A stretch of DNA of 64,000 nucleotides. It comes from Methylobacterium oryzae (GTDB lineage Bacteria; Pseudomonadota; Alphaproteobacteria; Rhizobiales; Beijerinckiaceae). The stretch is taken from positions 2,052,501 through 2,116,500 of the forward strand of contig NZ_CP090349.1 of the NCBI RefSeq assembly GCF_021398735.1, given 5' to 3'. The translations under genes and the position numbers were made by a program. This document shows, in pieces, positions 23,063 to 32,870 of the stretch. The notes beneath the pieces are model-generated. The model did not search any database, was not told the origin of the DNA, and was given only the letters and a program-made list of their open reading frames with translations. Every line of letters begins with the position of its first letter. Positions within the stretch are counted from its first letter, which is position 1.

Positions 23063-24166
23063 CTAGATGCGGCCGGCGGCGAGCCCCTCGAAGCCCAGCG
23101 GCGGCTCGGCGGCTGCGGGCTCGACCAAGCCGGATCCCCGGCCGAGGCGGGCATGGACGGTGGCCATCGTGAGCACCGCCATGGCGAGCACCTGATGCGC
23201 GAGCGCCGCCCAGAGGGGCACGGCGAGGAGCAGCGTCGCGATCCCAAGCGCCATCTGGGCGAGGACGAGGATGACGACCCCCGTGGCCCGCCCGGCCGCG
23301 CTCTTCGGGCCGGTGAGCCAGGCGTCGACGGCGTGCAGCACCGCCACGACGAAGACGAGGTAGGCCGTCACCCGGTGGTCGAACTGAACCAAGGCGTGGT
23401 TGTCGATGAAATTCTCGATCCACGGCCGGATCGCGAACAGGCTGTCCAACGGAGGGACGAGATGGCCGTCCATGGTCGGCCATGTGTTGTAGACGAGGCC
23501 GGCATGCGAGCCGGCGACGAGGCCACCGAGGAAGATCTGCACCAGGACCAGGATCGGCAGCAGCAGGGCGGTCGCCCGCAGGCGCGCCGGGGCGGGCGCC
23601 AGGACGCCGGGGCGCTGGCCCGCGGCCAGCCAGACCAGCCCGGCCAGGATCAGGCTCGCGGTGGTGAGGTGCAGGGCGAGCTTGAGCGGCGCCACGGCCG
23701 TCATGCCGGGCTGGAGGCCCGAGGCGACCATGATCCAGCCGATGGCGCCCTGGAGGCCGCCGAGCGCGCCTAGACCGAGCAGGCCGAGGCCGAGCCGCCG
23801 GCTGATCCGGCCCTGCCACCAGAACACGATTAGCGGCAGGAAGAACACGAGGCCGATCACCCGGCCGAGCAGGCGATGGCCCCATTCCCAGCCGTACAGC
23901 ACCTTGAAGGCGGACAATCCCATCCCCTGGTTGAGGATGTTGTATTGCGGCGTGTCCTTGTACTTGGCGAACTCGGCCGCCCAGTCTGCCTCCGTCAGCG
24001 GCGGGATCGCGCCCGTGACGGGGCGCCACTCGGTGATCGACAGGCCGGACCCGGTCAGCCGCGTCGCACCGCCGACCGCCACCATGGCGACCACCAGGGC
24101 CGCGACCACGTAGAGCCAGGTTCGCACCGCCCCCGACCGCCGGTCGCCCGCGCCGCTCATGTCCAT
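23063..24166 (-). CDS. ctaA: Heme A synthase (COX15/CtaA)
   Basis: A 367-residue inner-membrane protein with eight transmembrane helices in two related halves. The heme-ligand histidines lie in EWGHRLLGRVIGL, KLALHLTTASL, FDHRVTAYLVF and LAHQVLAMAVL. GGATRLTGSGLSITEWRPV is the family hallmark. It oxidises heme O to heme A for cytochrome aa3 oxidase. Starts at 24166 and 24160 are both possible; GGAAGGGAC favours 24166. The divergent DUF2842 gene is a usual alphaproteobacterial neighbour. Confidence 0.93.
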   Translation of the reverse strand: MDMSGAGDRRSGAVRTWLYVVAALVVAMVAVGGATRLTGSGLSITEWRPVTGAIPPLTEADWAAEFAKYKDTPQYNILNQGMGLSAFKVLYGWEWGHRLLGRVIGLVFFLPLIVFWWQGRISRRLGLGLLGLGALGGLQGAIGWIMVASGLQPGMTAVAPLKLALHLTTASLILAGLVWLAAGQRPGVLAPAPARLRATALLLPILVLVQIFLGGLVAGSHAGLVYNTWPTMDGHLVPPLDSLFAIRPWIENFIDNHALVQFDHRVTAYLVFVVAVLHAVDAWLTGPKSAAGRATGVVILVLAQMALGIATLLLAVPLWAALAHQVLAMAVLTMATVHARLGRGSGLVEPAAAEPPLGFEGLAAGRI

Positions 24167-24376
24167 ACACGTCCCTTCCGCGGATGCCGGGATGCCCCCC
24201 GCAGTGCCCGGGTTAGGGGATGTCCGGTCGCCCATCAACGGCGCCGGCGCCGCAGCCCGCGTCAGCGGGCGCGTTGCCAACCGGGTTCTAGGACGGTAGC
24301 CGTCGCCCGTCCGAGCCCGCGGCGCCGCCCGCGGGACCAGGAGTACTTTTCGAAGACACGGTCCAGGAACACAGCA

Positions 24377-24583
24377 ATGCGCCGCCGCACCCGGACCCTG
24401 ATCGGCACCCTCGCCATCCTGGTCTTCGTCTGCCTCTACGGGCCGCTGGCGATGACCCTGGCCGATAGCCGCATCTCGGAGACGCCGGCGGCGGTGCAGG
24501 CGGTGATCTACTCGATCCTCGGCATCGCGTGGATCTTCCCACTGATGCCGCTGATCCGGTGGATGGAGCGGCCCGATCGCTGA
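24377..24583 (+). CDS. DUF2842 family small membrane protein
   Basis: A 68-residue protein with two transmembrane helices (about 8-28 and 40-60) and the motif YSILGIAWIFPLMPLIRWM. DUF2842 proteins are about this size and are commonly encoded beside ctaA in alphaproteobacteria. A role in oxidase or heme metabolism is only implied by that linkage. Confidence 0.82.
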   Translation: MRRRTRTLIGTLAILVFVCLYGPLAMTLADSRISETPAAVQAVIYSILGIAWIFPLMPLIRWMERPDR

Positions 24584-24649
24584 GGCCGACCCTCGATTTT
24601 GCCGCACTCGGGGATCACAAGCCTGCCGTCGCCGCTCGAGACCCCCTCC

Positions 24650-25015
24650 GTGCACCGCCCGACTCTCTGCCTCAAGCCGCTGGCCGCTCTCGTCGTGCTA
24701 CTCGCGCCCCTGCCGGCCCTGGCGCAGGGGACACCGCGCTCCATCGGTGAATGCGAGCGTCTCAAGAACGACCTCGCCTACAACCAGTGTCTCGCGATGT
24801 TCGGACCGGCGGCCAAGAACGTCGCCGGGGGCTACGCCTCGGCCGATACGGCGGTCGCCATGGCGGCGACGCCCGCGGCGGCTATGGCCGAGCCGATCCC
24901 GCAGGTGGAGGAGTCGGTCGAGGCCAGCACCAGCCGGCGTCGGCGCTACCGGTCCGTGCGCGGCCGTCAATACGCCTCGTTCTCGACCGGCTACCGCCAC
25001 CGGCGTCGGCGCTAG
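24650..25015 (+). CDS. Small exported hypothetical protein with Arg-rich tail
   Basis: A 121-residue protein from GTG 24650, chosen because it gives a clean signal peptide (to PALAQG); TTG 24599 is upstream. The mature part has two Cys (IGECERL and NQCLAMF), then an Ala-rich stretch and a strongly basic C-terminus (SRRRRYRSVRGRQ, ending in RHRRRR). I do not recognise it. The basic tail suggests nucleic acid or cell-envelope anion contact. Confidence 0.6.
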   Translation: MHRPTLCLKPLAALVVLLAPLPALAQGTPRSIGECERLKNDLAYNQCLAMFGPAAKNVAGGYASADTAVAMAATPAAAMAEPIPQVEESVEASTSRRRRYRSVRGRQYASFSTGYRHRRRR

Positions 25016-25039
25016 CGGCCACCGGCCCGCGTCACTGCA

Positions 25040-25723
25040 CTAACGGCGATCCGGAGCTTCGAGCGCCTCGAGGACCCGCGTACCCGGAACCGAACCGTCG
25101 CCGGGCCAGACGTTCCAGTCGGCGACCTGATCGAGAGCCTCGGCGAGGCGGCGCTTGTAGACGTGGCGCGGCACCTCCTCGGCACCGAACTGCGACAGGT
25201 GGTCGGTGACGAATTGGGTATCGGCGAGCCGGTAGCGCCCGGCGCGCAGGCGGGCCATCAGGTGGACGAGGGCGACCTTCGAGGCGTCGCGGACCTCGTG
25301 GAACATGCTCTCGCCGAAGAAGGCCGCCCCCAGCGAGACGCCGTACAGGCCGCCGACGAGCCGGCCGTCCGCGCCCGCGTAGACCTCGACCGTGTGGACG
25401 TGGCCGATGTCGAACAGGGCGCCGTAGAGCTCGCGGATCCGCCCGTTGATCCAGGTGCGCTCGCTGTCCCGCCGGGGCGCAGCGCAGCCGTCGATCACCC
25501 CGTCGAAATCGGTGTCGCAGCGGACCACGAACTGGTCGGACCGCACCGTCCGGGCGAGGCGCCGGGGAACGCGGAACGTGTCGAGGGGCAGAACGCCGCG
25601 CGCCTTGGGTTCGACCCAGTAGAGCGTGGGATCGTCGGCATCCTCCGCCATCGGGAAGATGCCCGCCGCGTAGGCCTTCAGCAGGATCTCAGGGGTGATG
25701 TCCACGCGGGCGGTGTCGTGCAT
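25040..25723 (-). CDS. aat: Leucyl/phenylalanyl-tRNA--protein transferase
   Basis: A 227-residue cytoplasmic enzyme with [58 protein letters not shown] and [11 protein letters not shown], all hallmark Aat segments. It adds Leu or Phe to N-terminal Lys/Arg of proteins for N-degron decay by ClpAP. The gene follows accB-accC on the same strand, the standard alphaproteobacterial arrangement. Confidence 0.95.
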   Translation of the reverse strand: MHDTARVDITPEILLKAYAAGIFPMAEDADDPTLYWVEPKARGVLPLDTFRVPRRLARTVRSDQFVVRCDTDFDGVIDGCAAPRRDSERTWINGRIRELYGALFDIGHVHTVEVYAGADGRLVGGLYGVSLGAAFFGESMFHEVRDASKVALVHLMARLRAGRYRLADTQFVTDHLSQFGAEEVPRHVYKRRLAEALDQVADWNVWPGDGSVPGTRVLEALEAPDRR

Positions 25724-25802
25724 GCCGTGAATGTCGCGCGCGGACGGCGCGAAGACCAGATCCCGCGCGCGCCGCGCTCGCCGCAGCCCCGCCCAGGTCC
25801 GG

Positions 25803-27155
25803 TCAGGCTTTCATGCCGCCGTCTTCCAGGAAATGCTCCAGCCAGTGAATGTCGTAAAGGCCGTTTTGCACGTCCGGGTTGCGGACCAGCGTCCGGAACA
25901 GCGGCAGCGTCGTGTCGATCCCGTCGATGACGAACTCGTCCAGGGCGCGCCGCAGGCGCATCAGGCACTCGTTGCGGGTCCGGCCGTGGACGATCAGCTT
26001 GCCGATCAGCGAATCGTAGTTCGGCGGGATGCGATAGCCCTGGAACGCGGCCGAATCGACCCGGACGCCGAGGCCGCCGGGCGTGTGGTAGTGGGTGATC
26101 TCGCCGGGCGACGGCCGGAAGGTCTCCGGGTGCTCGGCGTTGATCCGGCACTCGATGGCGTGGCCCTCGACCTTGATGTCCGCCTGGCTCACCGACAGCG
26201 GGCCGCCCGAGGCGACCTGGATCTGCTCGATGACGAGGTCGATCCCGGTGATCATCTCGGTGACCGGATGCTCGACCTGGATGCGGGTGTTCATCTCGAT
26301 GAAGTAGAAGCGTCCGTCCTCGTAGAGGAACTCGATGGTTCCGGCGCCGAGGTAGCCGAGCTCCTTCATGGCGTTGGCGCAGATGCCGCCGATCTCGGCG
26401 CGCATCGACTCGTTGAGGGCCGGCGAGCCGCCTTCCTCCCAGACCTTCTGGTGTCGGCGCTGGAGGGAGCAGTCGCGCTCGGCGAGGTGCACGGCGCCGC
26501 CGCGGCCGTCGCCGAGCACCTGCACCTCGATGTGCCGGGGCTTCTCCAGGTATTTCTCGAGATAGACCGCGTCGTCGCCGAAGGCGGCCTTGGCCTCGGA
26601 CTTGGCCATGCCGATCGCCTGCTCGAGGTCGGCCTCGGAGCGCGCGACCTTCATGCCGCGGCCGCCGCCGCCAGCCGCCGCCTTGACGAGCACCGGGTAG
26701 CCGATCCCGGCAGCCACGCGCTTGGCCGTGTCGATGTCGTCGACGCCACCCTCGGAGCCCGGCACGCACGGGATGCCGAGCTTCAGCGCCGTGCGCTTGG
26801 CCTCGATCTTGTCGCCCATGGTGCGGATGTGCTGCGCCTTGGGTCCGATGAAGCCGATCTGGTGATGGGCCAGAACCTCGGCGAAGCGGGCATTCTCCGA
26901 CAGGAAGCCGTAGCCGGGATGCACGGCATCGGCCCCGGTGATCTCGCAGGCCGCGATGATCGACGGGATGTTGAGGTAGCTGTCGCGGGCGGCCGGTGGC
27001 CCGATGCAGACGCTCTCGTCGGCGAGGCGCACGTGCATCGCGTCCGCGTCGGCGGTGGAGTGGACCGCCACGGTAGCGATCCCGAGCTCCTTCGCCGCCC
27101 GCAGGATGCGCAGGGCGATCTCGCCGCGGTTCGCGATCAGGATCTTGTCGAACAT
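25803..27155 (-). CDS. accC: Acetyl-CoA carboxylase, biotin carboxylase subunit
   Basis: A 450-residue ATP-grasp enzyme. It has the N-terminal [82 protein letters not shown] and the C-terminal [12 protein letters not shown]. It carboxylates biotin on AccB in the first step of fatty acid synthesis. Length is standard. It lies 104 nt downstream of accB. Confidence 0.96.
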   Translation of the reverse strand: MFDKILIANRGEIALRILRAAKELGIATVAVHSTADADAMHVRLADESVCIGPPAARDSYLNIPSIIAACEITGADAVHPGYGFLSENARFAEVLAHHQIGFIGPKAQHIRTMGDKIEAKRTALKLGIPCVPGSEGGVDDIDTAKRVAAGIGYPVLVKAAAGGGGRGMKVARSEADLEQAIGMAKSEAKAAFGDDAVYLEKYLEKPRHIEVQVLGDGRGGAVHLAERDCSLQRRHQKVWEEGGSPALNESMRAEIGGICANAMKELGYLGAGTIEFLYEDGRFYFIEMNTRIQVEHPVTEMITGIDLVIEQIQVASGGPLSVSQADIKVEGHAIECRINAEHPETFRPSPGEITHYHTPGGLGVRVDSAAFQGYRIPPNYDSLIGKLIVHGRTRNECLMRLRRALDEFVIDGIDTTLPLFRTLVRNPDVQNGLYDIHWLEHFLEDGGMKA

Positions 27156-27259
27156 CGGACCCGTTAGGGCGTCCTGGCGATCCCGGACCGCGCAGGATGC
27201 TCTATCCTCTCGTGTTGCGGCGTCGTCCGGGACTGGGCGGCGGGCGCCCGGCGGACGTC

Positions 27260-27736
27260 CTAGGTGATGACGAGCAGGGCCTCGCCGAACTCGACCGGCT
27301 GACCGTCCTCGACGAAGATGGCGCTGATCGTGCCGGCGCGGGGCGCCACGATCTCGTTGAAGGTCTTCATCGCCTCGATCAGCAGCAGCTTGTCGCCGAC
27401 CGCGACCGTCGAGCCGACATCCACGAAGGCCTTGGCGTCGGGCGAGGGGCGGAGATAGGCGGTCCCGACCATCGGCGAGGGCACGGTGCCGGGCTGCGCG
27501 CGGGCCGGCTCGGCCGGGGCGAGGGGAGACGACGCGGCGGGCGCGGAAACCGGAGGCGGGGCGACGGCCGCGAGCGGCGCGGGCGCCGCGACCTGCACGC
27601 TCACGGGCTCGAGCCGCCGCGCCACGCGGATGCGCAGGTCGCCCTTCTCGACCTCGATCTCGGACAGGCCGGTCTCGGTCACGAGGTTGGCGAGCTCGCG
27701 CACGAGCTCGGGATCGATGGCGTCGTTCTTTGGCAT
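27260..27736 (-). CDS. accB: Acetyl-CoA carboxylase, biotin carboxyl carrier protein
   Basis: A 158-residue protein. The N-terminal domain (residues 1-50) is followed by an Ala/Pro-rich flexible hinge (about 55-85) and a biotinyl domain with the attachment motif IEAMKTFNE. It is the substrate of AccC. aroQ, which usually sits directly upstream of accB in Rhizobiales, is missing here; a dsbA-like gene follows after 156 nt. Confidence 0.95.
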   Translation of the reverse strand: MPKNDAIDPELVRELANLVTETGLSEIEVEKGDLRIRVARRLEPVSVQVAAPAPLAAVAPPPVSAPAASSPLAPAEPARAQPGTVPSPMVGTAYLRPSPDAKAFVDVGSTVAVGDKLLLIEAMKTFNEIVAPRAGTISAIFVEDGQPVEFGEALLVIT

Positions 27737-27892
27737 CCGGCCTACTTCGTCTCGCGGCACGTCGGTGCGTACATCCGGGCTCGGCCCTGGACCCCACCGC
27801 GGCCCTGCGGCTGGCGGCTCTTAGACGAAGGCGCCCCGGCGCGACAAGGCTGCGCGGACCGCCTTCGGGGTTCCTCGGCCCGATCCGTCAGC

Positions 27893-28675
27893 TCAGCAGG
27901 AGGCGTGGCCGCACTGGCGCACGTCGGCGATGGTCTTGCGCATCGGCTCGACGCCGACGGCGCCCGGGATCACCTCGTCGCCGATGATGAAAGCCGGCGT
28001 GCCCGACAGGCCCAGGCGGTCGCCGAGGCCGCGGTTCTCGCTGAGCGCGGCCTTCACCTCGGGGGAGGCCATGTCCTTCTGCAGCTTGGCCGTGTCGACG
28101 CCCATGTCCTTGGCGACCTGGATCGCGCGGGCGCCGTTCACCCGGCCCTTGGTCTCCAGAAGCTTCTGATGAAACTCGAACAGCTTGTCGCCCTTCAGCT
28201 GCTGGCGCACCGCGACGGCGACCTGGCTGGCCTCCAGCGATTCCGGGCCGAGGACCGGGAAGTCCTTGATGACCACCCGCAGCTTCGGGTCGGATTTGAT
28301 CAGCGCCTGGATGTCGCCTAGGGCCTTGCGGCAGTAGCCGCAATTGTAATCGAAGAACTCGACCAGCGTGACGTCGCCCGACGGGTTGCCGGCAACGACG
28401 TCGTGGGGACCGTTGTGGAGAGCCTCGCGCGACTCCTTGAGGGCGGCGGCCTGGGCCAGGCGCTGCGTCTCGGCCTGCTGCTTCTCGGCCTCGGCGAGGG
28501 CCTCCTGGAGCACCTCGGGATGCTTGATCAGGTAGTCCTTGACGATCGCCTCGATGCCGGCGCGCTGCGCGTCGGTGAACGGCGCGGCGGGGGGCGTCGC
28601 GGTCTGCGCGAGGGCCGGGACGGCGACGAGGCCGAGCGCCAGGACCAGCGCGGGCAGGGGGCGGATGAAGGGCAT
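27893..28675 (-). CDS. DsbA/ScsC-like periplasmic thiol-disulfide protein
   Basis: A 260-residue protein with a signal peptide (to LAQTA), an N-terminal helical region (AIVKDYLIKHPEVLQEALAE, similar to the oligomerisation part of ScsC/Com1-type proteins) and a thioredoxin-DsbA domain. The active site is FFDYNCGYCRKA and the cis-Pro loop is SGTPAFIIG. It catalyses disulfide formation or isomerisation in the periplasm. An extra CxxxxC lies at the extreme C-terminus (QCGHASC). Confidence 0.9.
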   Translation of the reverse strand: MPFIRPLPALVLALGLVAVPALAQTATPPAAPFTDAQRAGIEAIVKDYLIKHPEVLQEALAEAEKQQAETQRLAQAAALKESREALHNGPHDVVAGNPSGDVTLVEFFDYNCGYCRKALGDIQALIKSDPKLRVVIKDFPVLGPESLEASQVAVAVRQQLKGDKLFEFHQKLLETKGRVNGARAIQVAKDMGVDTAKLQKDMASPEVKAALSENRGLGDRLGLSGTPAFIIGDEVIPGAVGVEPMRKTIADVRQCGHASC

Positions 28676-28858
28676 AGATCCTCGCTTGCGCGGCGGGGCG
28701 GCCCGCGCGTGGCGCGAGCGGTAGGGGCTGGGTTAGGCGTTTTCGCGGCGTCCGGTCAATTCCCGCGGCGAGGGCGGCGTGCGCCGCCGGCTTGAGGCGG
28801 GAAGGGGGAGCGTCTAACCCCCGGAGGCTCCAGCGTCGTCCGGCTCAGAGCAGACCCC

Positions 28859-30013
28859 ATGATCCCGATCTCCCGGCGCGCCGCCGCCGTCCAGCCGTTC
28901 CTCGCGATGGATGTCATGGCCGCCGCCGCCGCCAAGGCGCGGGCCGGCAGCGACGTGGTGCGGATGGAGGTCGGCCAGCCGTCGGCGCCGGCGCCCCGGG
29001 CGGTCATCGCGGCCGCGCAGGGGGCGCTCGCGACCGGCCGCGTGCCCTACACCGAGGCCCTGGGCCTGCCGTCCCTGCGCGCCCGCATCGCCCGGGACTA
29101 CGCGGAGCGGCACGGCGTCGCGGTGAGCCCGGAGCGCGTGGTGATCACCACCGGATCCTCGGCCGGCTTCATCCTCGCCTTCATGAGCCTGTTCGACTCC
29201 GGCGCCCGGGTCGCCGTCCCGCAGCCCGGCTATCCCGCCTATCGCAGCATCCTGGCCGCCCTCGACCTCGTGCCGGCGCCGATGGTGCTGCGCGCCGAGG
29301 ACCGCTTCGCGCCGACCGCCGCCCTGCTGCGCGAGACCCACGCCCGCGCGCCAGTCTCCGGGGCACTGGTGATGAGCCCGGCGAACCCCTCCGGCACAGT
29401 CATTACGGAGGGCGCCCTGCAGGATCTCTGCGCGGCGGCGCGCGGCCTCGGCCTGCCGCTGATCTCCGACGAGATCTATCACGGCCTCAGCTACGGCGAG
29501 CCCACCGTCACGGCCCTGCGCTTCGACCCCGACGCGGTCGTGATCAACTCGTTCTCGAAGTACCACTGCATGACCGGCTGGCGCGTCGGCTGGATGGTCG
29601 TGCCGGAGGCGCTGGTCCGCCCGATCGAGCGGCTGGCCCAGAACCTCTACATCTCGGCGCCGTACCTGTCGCAGGTCGGCGCCCTGGCGGCCTTCGATGC
29701 GACGGACGAACTCGACGCCGTTCGCGACGGCTACGCACGCAACCGCGCGATCCTCCTGGACGCGCTGCCGGCCCTCGGCCTCGGCCGCGTCCACCCGGCC
29801 GACGGCGCCTTCTACCTCTACGCGGACGTCTCGAACCTCACCAACGACGCCTCGGACTTCTGCCGGCGCATGCTCGACGAGGCGCACGTCGCGGCGACGC
29901 CGGGCCTCGATTTCGATCCGGACGTGGGCAACCATCACGTCCGCTTCTCCTTCGCGGGCTCGGAGACCGAGTGCCGCGAGGCGGCGCGGCGCCTGAAGGC
30001 GTGGCTGCGCTGA
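28859..30013 (+). CDS. Pyridoxal-phosphate aminotransferase, class I/II
   Basis: A 384-residue fold-type I enzyme. GSSAGFILAFMSLF forms the phosphate loop, MSPANPSGTV matches the NP-x-G motif, ISDEIYHGLSYG carries the PLP Asp and Tyr, and FSKYHCMTGWRVGWM contains the Schiff-base Lys. The C-terminal Arg for substrate carboxylate is in VRFSFAG. The substrate is probably aspartate or an aromatic or branched amino acid, but the sequence alone does not decide. Convergent with gph. Confidence 0.92.
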   Translation: MIPISRRAAAVQPFLAMDVMAAAAAKARAGSDVVRMEVGQPSAPAPRAVIAAAQGALATGRVPYTEALGLPSLRARIARDYAERHGVAVSPERVVITTGSSAGFILAFMSLFDSGARVAVPQPGYPAYRSILAALDLVPAPMVLRAEDRFAPTAALLRETHARAPVSGALVMSPANPSGTVITEGALQDLCAAARGLGLPLISDEIYHGLSYGEPTVTALRFDPDAVVINSFSKYHCMTGWRVGWMVVPEALVRPIERLAQNLYISAPYLSQVGALAAFDATDELDAVRDGYARNRAILLDALPALGLGRVHPADGAFYLYADVSNLTNDASDFCRRMLDEAHVAATPGLDFDPDVGNHHVRFSFAGSETECREAARRLKAWLR

Positions 30014-30017
30014 CAGG

Positions 30018-30710
30018 TCAGGCCACCGGCACGAGCGCGCCGACCGCCTCGACCAGCTCCGAGAAGTGCTCGATCACCCGGTCGGGCCCGAGCTCGGCGA
30101 CCGGGCGGTCGGTGTAGCCGAAGGTGACCGCCACCACCGGGATCCCGGCGGCCTTGGCGGTGTCGATGTCGGTGCGGGAATCGCCCACCATCACGGCGCG
30201 GGCCGGATCGCCGTCGGCGCGGGCGATGGTGCCGGTCAGGTGGCGGGGGTCGGGCTTCGACTGCGGGAAGGTGTCCCGACCGCAGATCGCCGCGAAGCGG
30301 TGGCCGATGCCGAGGAGGCGCAGCAGCTCGACCGACTGCCCCTCGTACTTGTTGGTGCAGACCGCGAGCCGGAAACCCGCCGCCTCGAGGGCGTCGAGCG
30401 CCTCGACGACGCCCGGGAAGAGGTGGGACGTGTCGGCGAGGTGCGCCCCGTAATGGGCAATGAAGGCGTCGAACAGCCGGTCGTGGTCCTCCGGCGAGAG
30501 TGGCCGGCCCTCGGCCTCGAAACCCCGCCGGATCAGCGCCCGGGCGCCGGCGCCGATCAGCCCGCGCGCCTGCGAGAGGGGCAGCTCGGCCAATCCCTCG
30601 CGCTTCATCAGCACGTTGAGGGTGCCGATAAGGTCGCCCGCGGTCTCAGCGAGCGTCCCGTCCAGGTCGAAAACGGCGATCGGGGGCTTGCGCGTCGATT
30701 CGGTAGACAT
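30018..30710 (-). CDS. gph: Phosphoglycolate phosphatase (HAD superfamily)
   Basis: A 230-residue HAD hydrolase: motif I FDLDGTLAET, motif II LAVCTNKYEG, motif III Lys in SKPDPRHL and motif IV MVGDSRTDIDTAKAAGIP. It would dephosphorylate 2-phosphoglycolate. The helical cap region is of normal length. Other HAD phosphatases of this subgroup cannot be excluded. Confidence 0.87.
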   Translation of the reverse strand: MSTESTRKPPIAVFDLDGTLAETAGDLIGTLNVLMKREGLAELPLSQARGLIGAGARALIRRGFEAEGRPLSPEDHDRLFDAFIAHYGAHLADTSHLFPGVVEALDALEAAGFRLAVCTNKYEGQSVELLRLLGIGHRFAAICGRDTFPQSKPDPRHLTGTIARADGDPARAVMVGDSRTDIDTAKAAGIPVVAVTFGYTDRPVAELGPDRVIEHFSELVEAVGALVPVA

Positions 30711-30882
30711 GCCTGGGCGGTTCCGTGCTCGGCGGGATCTCGAACGGCGTCGCTATCGGGGCCGGGCACCCGGGGCAAGCCGACCGGCGCAGCACGGCGG
30801 ATGCGCGGATCGTCTCACCGGGCGCCCCAGACTCGCCCGAAAGCGCAGCGAAAGGCAGCGCGTACCAGCCCCGGGACCCGCG

Positions 30883-31347
30883 ATGAAACTCTTCCTGCCC
30901 CTCCTGGCCGCCTGCGCCGCGCTGCAAGCCCTGCCGGCGGCGGCGACCTCCTTCGAGTTCGTGCCCGCCCCGCAGACCGACCTGAACCGGATGTACCGAG
31001 TCGACAAGGTGACCGGCGAGGTGACCTCTTGCCAGTACGGCCTCCAGGAATCGGCGGGCGGCATCGGCCAGACGGTCTGCTTCGGATCGGGAGAGGGCGC
31101 CGGGCCGCAGACCCCGTCCGAATACGGGCTGGTGGCGAGCCGGCATACCCGCGAGGCCGGCGTCTTCCGGGTGAACTACCGCACCGGCGAGATGAGCATC
31201 TGTTTCGTGCTGGTGAAGAAGGAGCAGGTCGTCTGCACCCAGCAGGGCAAGCCGGGCGCCGAGGGCGCGTCCGACGCGCCGCTGACCGGTCCGGCCCCGG
31301 GTCGCGCGGGCGCCAGCGCCACCCCGACACAGGGCGGCCGTCCGTGA
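30883..31347 (+). CDS. Exported hypothetical protein
   Basis: A 154-residue protein with a signal peptide (MKLFLPLLAACAALQALPAA). The mature domain repeats a short beta pattern twice: MYRVDKVTGEVTSCQYG, and VFRVNYRTGEMSICFV. Four Cys are present, two in each half, so two internal disulfides are likely. The C-terminus is a Pro/Gly/Ala tail. I do not recognise a family; the repeated YRxxxxTGExxxC pattern is its main trait. Confidence 0.65.
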   Translation: MKLFLPLLAACAALQALPAAATSFEFVPAPQTDLNRMYRVDKVTGEVTSCQYGLQESAGGIGQTVCFGSGEGAGPQTPSEYGLVASRHTREAGVFRVNYRTGEMSICFVLVKKEQVVCTQQGKPGAEGASDAPLTGPAPGRAGASATPTQGGRP

Positions 31348-31429
31348 CGCGGCCGTGCGGGCGGGGCGTTCCGGTCGGCCCGGTCCCGTGCTAGGGGCCG
31401 CCCGACGCCCACGGAAAGACCGGCTGCCC

Positions 31430-31480
31430 ATGACCCGCGCTCCCTCGCTCCCCCTCGCCGACCGGGCCGTGTCCCGGTGA
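31430..31480 (+). CDS. Candidate 16-aa upstream ORF overlapping the rpiA start
   Basis: ATG 31430 opens a 16-codon frame ([16 protein letters not shown]) whose TGA at 31478-31480 overlaps the rpiA GTG (GTGA). rpiA has no ribosome binding site of its own, so this mini-ORF could feed it ribosomes. GGAAAG lies about 11 nt before the ATG, a weak site. Not proven. Confidence 0.28.
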   Translation: MTRAPSLPLADRAVSR

Positions 31481-32190
31481 GTGGGCCGGACCTGCGGCGG
31501 GCCGCGGCCGCCCGCGCCCTCGACCTCGTCGAACCGGGCATGCGGCTCGGCCTCGGCACGGGCTCCACGGCGGCGGCCTTCGTGGCGCTCCTCGGCGAGC
31601 GCGTCCGCGCCGGCCTCGACATCGTCGGCGTCCCGACCTCCGAGGCCACGCGCGCGCAGGCCGAGGGCCTGGGCATCCGCCTCGCGACCCTGGACGAGCA
31701 GCCCGAGCTCGACCTGACCATCGACGGCGCCGACGAGGTCGACGACCGGCTGCGCCTGATCAAGGGCGGCGGCGCGGCACTCCTGCGCGAGAAGATCGTC
31801 GCCTGCGCGAGCCATCGCATGGTGGTGATCGCCGACGCGGCCAAGCACGTGGCGCGGCTGGGCGCCTTCCCGCTCCCGATCGAGGTCAATCCCTTCGGCC
31901 TCAAGGCCACGCACCGGGCCGTCGAGGCCGCAATCGCCGGGACCGGCTGCTCCGGCGAGGTCCGGCTGCGCGCCCTGACGGATGGCAAGCCCCTGGTCAC
32001 CGACGGAGGCCATTACATCCTCGACGCGCGCCTCGGAGCGATTCCTGATCCGGAGGCCCTCGGCGCCGCCCTCTGGGCCGTGCCGGGCGTCGTCGAGCAC
32101 GGTCTGTTCCTCGGCATCGCCGACGCCGCGATCCTGGCGGCGGCGCGGGACGGGCAGGCCGAGGTCACCGTTCTCGGCAGCCTCACCTGA
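31477..32190 (+). CDS. rpiA: Ribose-5-phosphate isomerase A
   Basis: A 237-residue enzyme with [42 protein letters not shown] and VEVNPFG-like (IEVNPFG), the standard RpiA motifs. It interconverts ribose-5-phosphate and ribulose-5-phosphate in the pentose phosphate route. GTG 31477 gives the usual N-terminal length. Confidence 0.94.
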   Translation: MSGPDLRRAAAARALDLVEPGMRLGLGTGSTAAAFVALLGERVRAGLDIVGVPTSEATRAQAEGLGIRLATLDEQPELDLTIDGADEVDDRLRLIKGGGAALLREKIVACASHRMVVIADAAKHVARLGAFPLPIEVNPFGLKATHRAVEAAIAGTGCSGEVRLRALTDGKPLVTDGGHYILDARLGAIPDPEALGAALWAVPGVVEHGLFLGIADAAILAAARDGQAEVTVLGSLT

Positions 32191-32234
32191 GGCGCCGCCC
32201 TCCATCGCCGGCCATCCTCGCAAGAAAGTCCAGC

Positions 32235-32828
32235 ATGTCCCGTCGCCTCACCGCCGTGCCAGGCCTCGCGCTCAGCCTCGCGCTCGGCCTCGCGCTCCCG
32301 GCGCTCCCCCACGCGGCGGTCGCGCAGCCGCAGAAGGCCGCGCAGGCCAAGCCGGCGGCGCAGCCGGCCGCCGGCGCCCCCGCGGCCAACAGCCCGGCCG
32401 CGGCCACCTACACGCCGGCCCACCTCGCCCTGGCCCGCGAGGTGATGCTCAGCTCCGGCATCGCCCGGTCGTTCGACTCGGTGCTGCCGGCCTTCGCCGA
32501 CCAGATCCGCAAGCAGGCGGTCACCCGTCCCGAGCTGTCCAAGGACCTCGAGGAGGTCCTGGCCTCCCTGCAGCCGGAGATGGAACTGCAGAAGCAGCGC
32601 ATGATCGACATCGCGGCGCGCACCTACGCGTCGAAGTTCTCGGAAACCGAGTTGAAGGAGATCGCAACCTTCTTCCGCTCGCCCGCCGGCAAGCACTACG
32701 TCGAGGCGCAGCCGCAGCTCCTCGACGAGATGGTGCAGGAGATGCAGGACTGGACGCAGGACGTCTCCGAATACGTCATGGTCCGCGTCCGTGCCGAGAT
32801 GGGCAAGCGCGGACACCAGATGCAGTGA
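32235..32828 (+). CDS. DUF2059 domain exported protein
   Basis: A 197-residue protein with a signal peptide (to about AVAQPQ), an Ala/Pro/Gln low-complexity linker (30-60), and a helical DUF2059 domain: YASKFSETELKEIATFFRSP with GKHYVEAQPQL. DUF2059 proteins are exported and of unknown role. It lies 44 nt after rpiA and may share its transcript. Confidence 0.85.
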   Translation: MSRRLTAVPGLALSLALGLALPALPHAAVAQPQKAAQAKPAAQPAAGAPAANSPAAATYTPAHLALAREVMLSSGIARSFDSVLPAFADQIRKQAVTRPELSKDLEEVLASLQPEMELQKQRMIDIAARTYASKFSETELKEIATFFRSPAGKHYVEAQPQLLDEMVQEMQDWTQDVSEYVMVRVRAEMGKRGHQMQ

Positions 32829-32870
32829 GGGCAGCCGCTCCCGGGGGCGGATCGCCGTGAGAGGTCGTCC

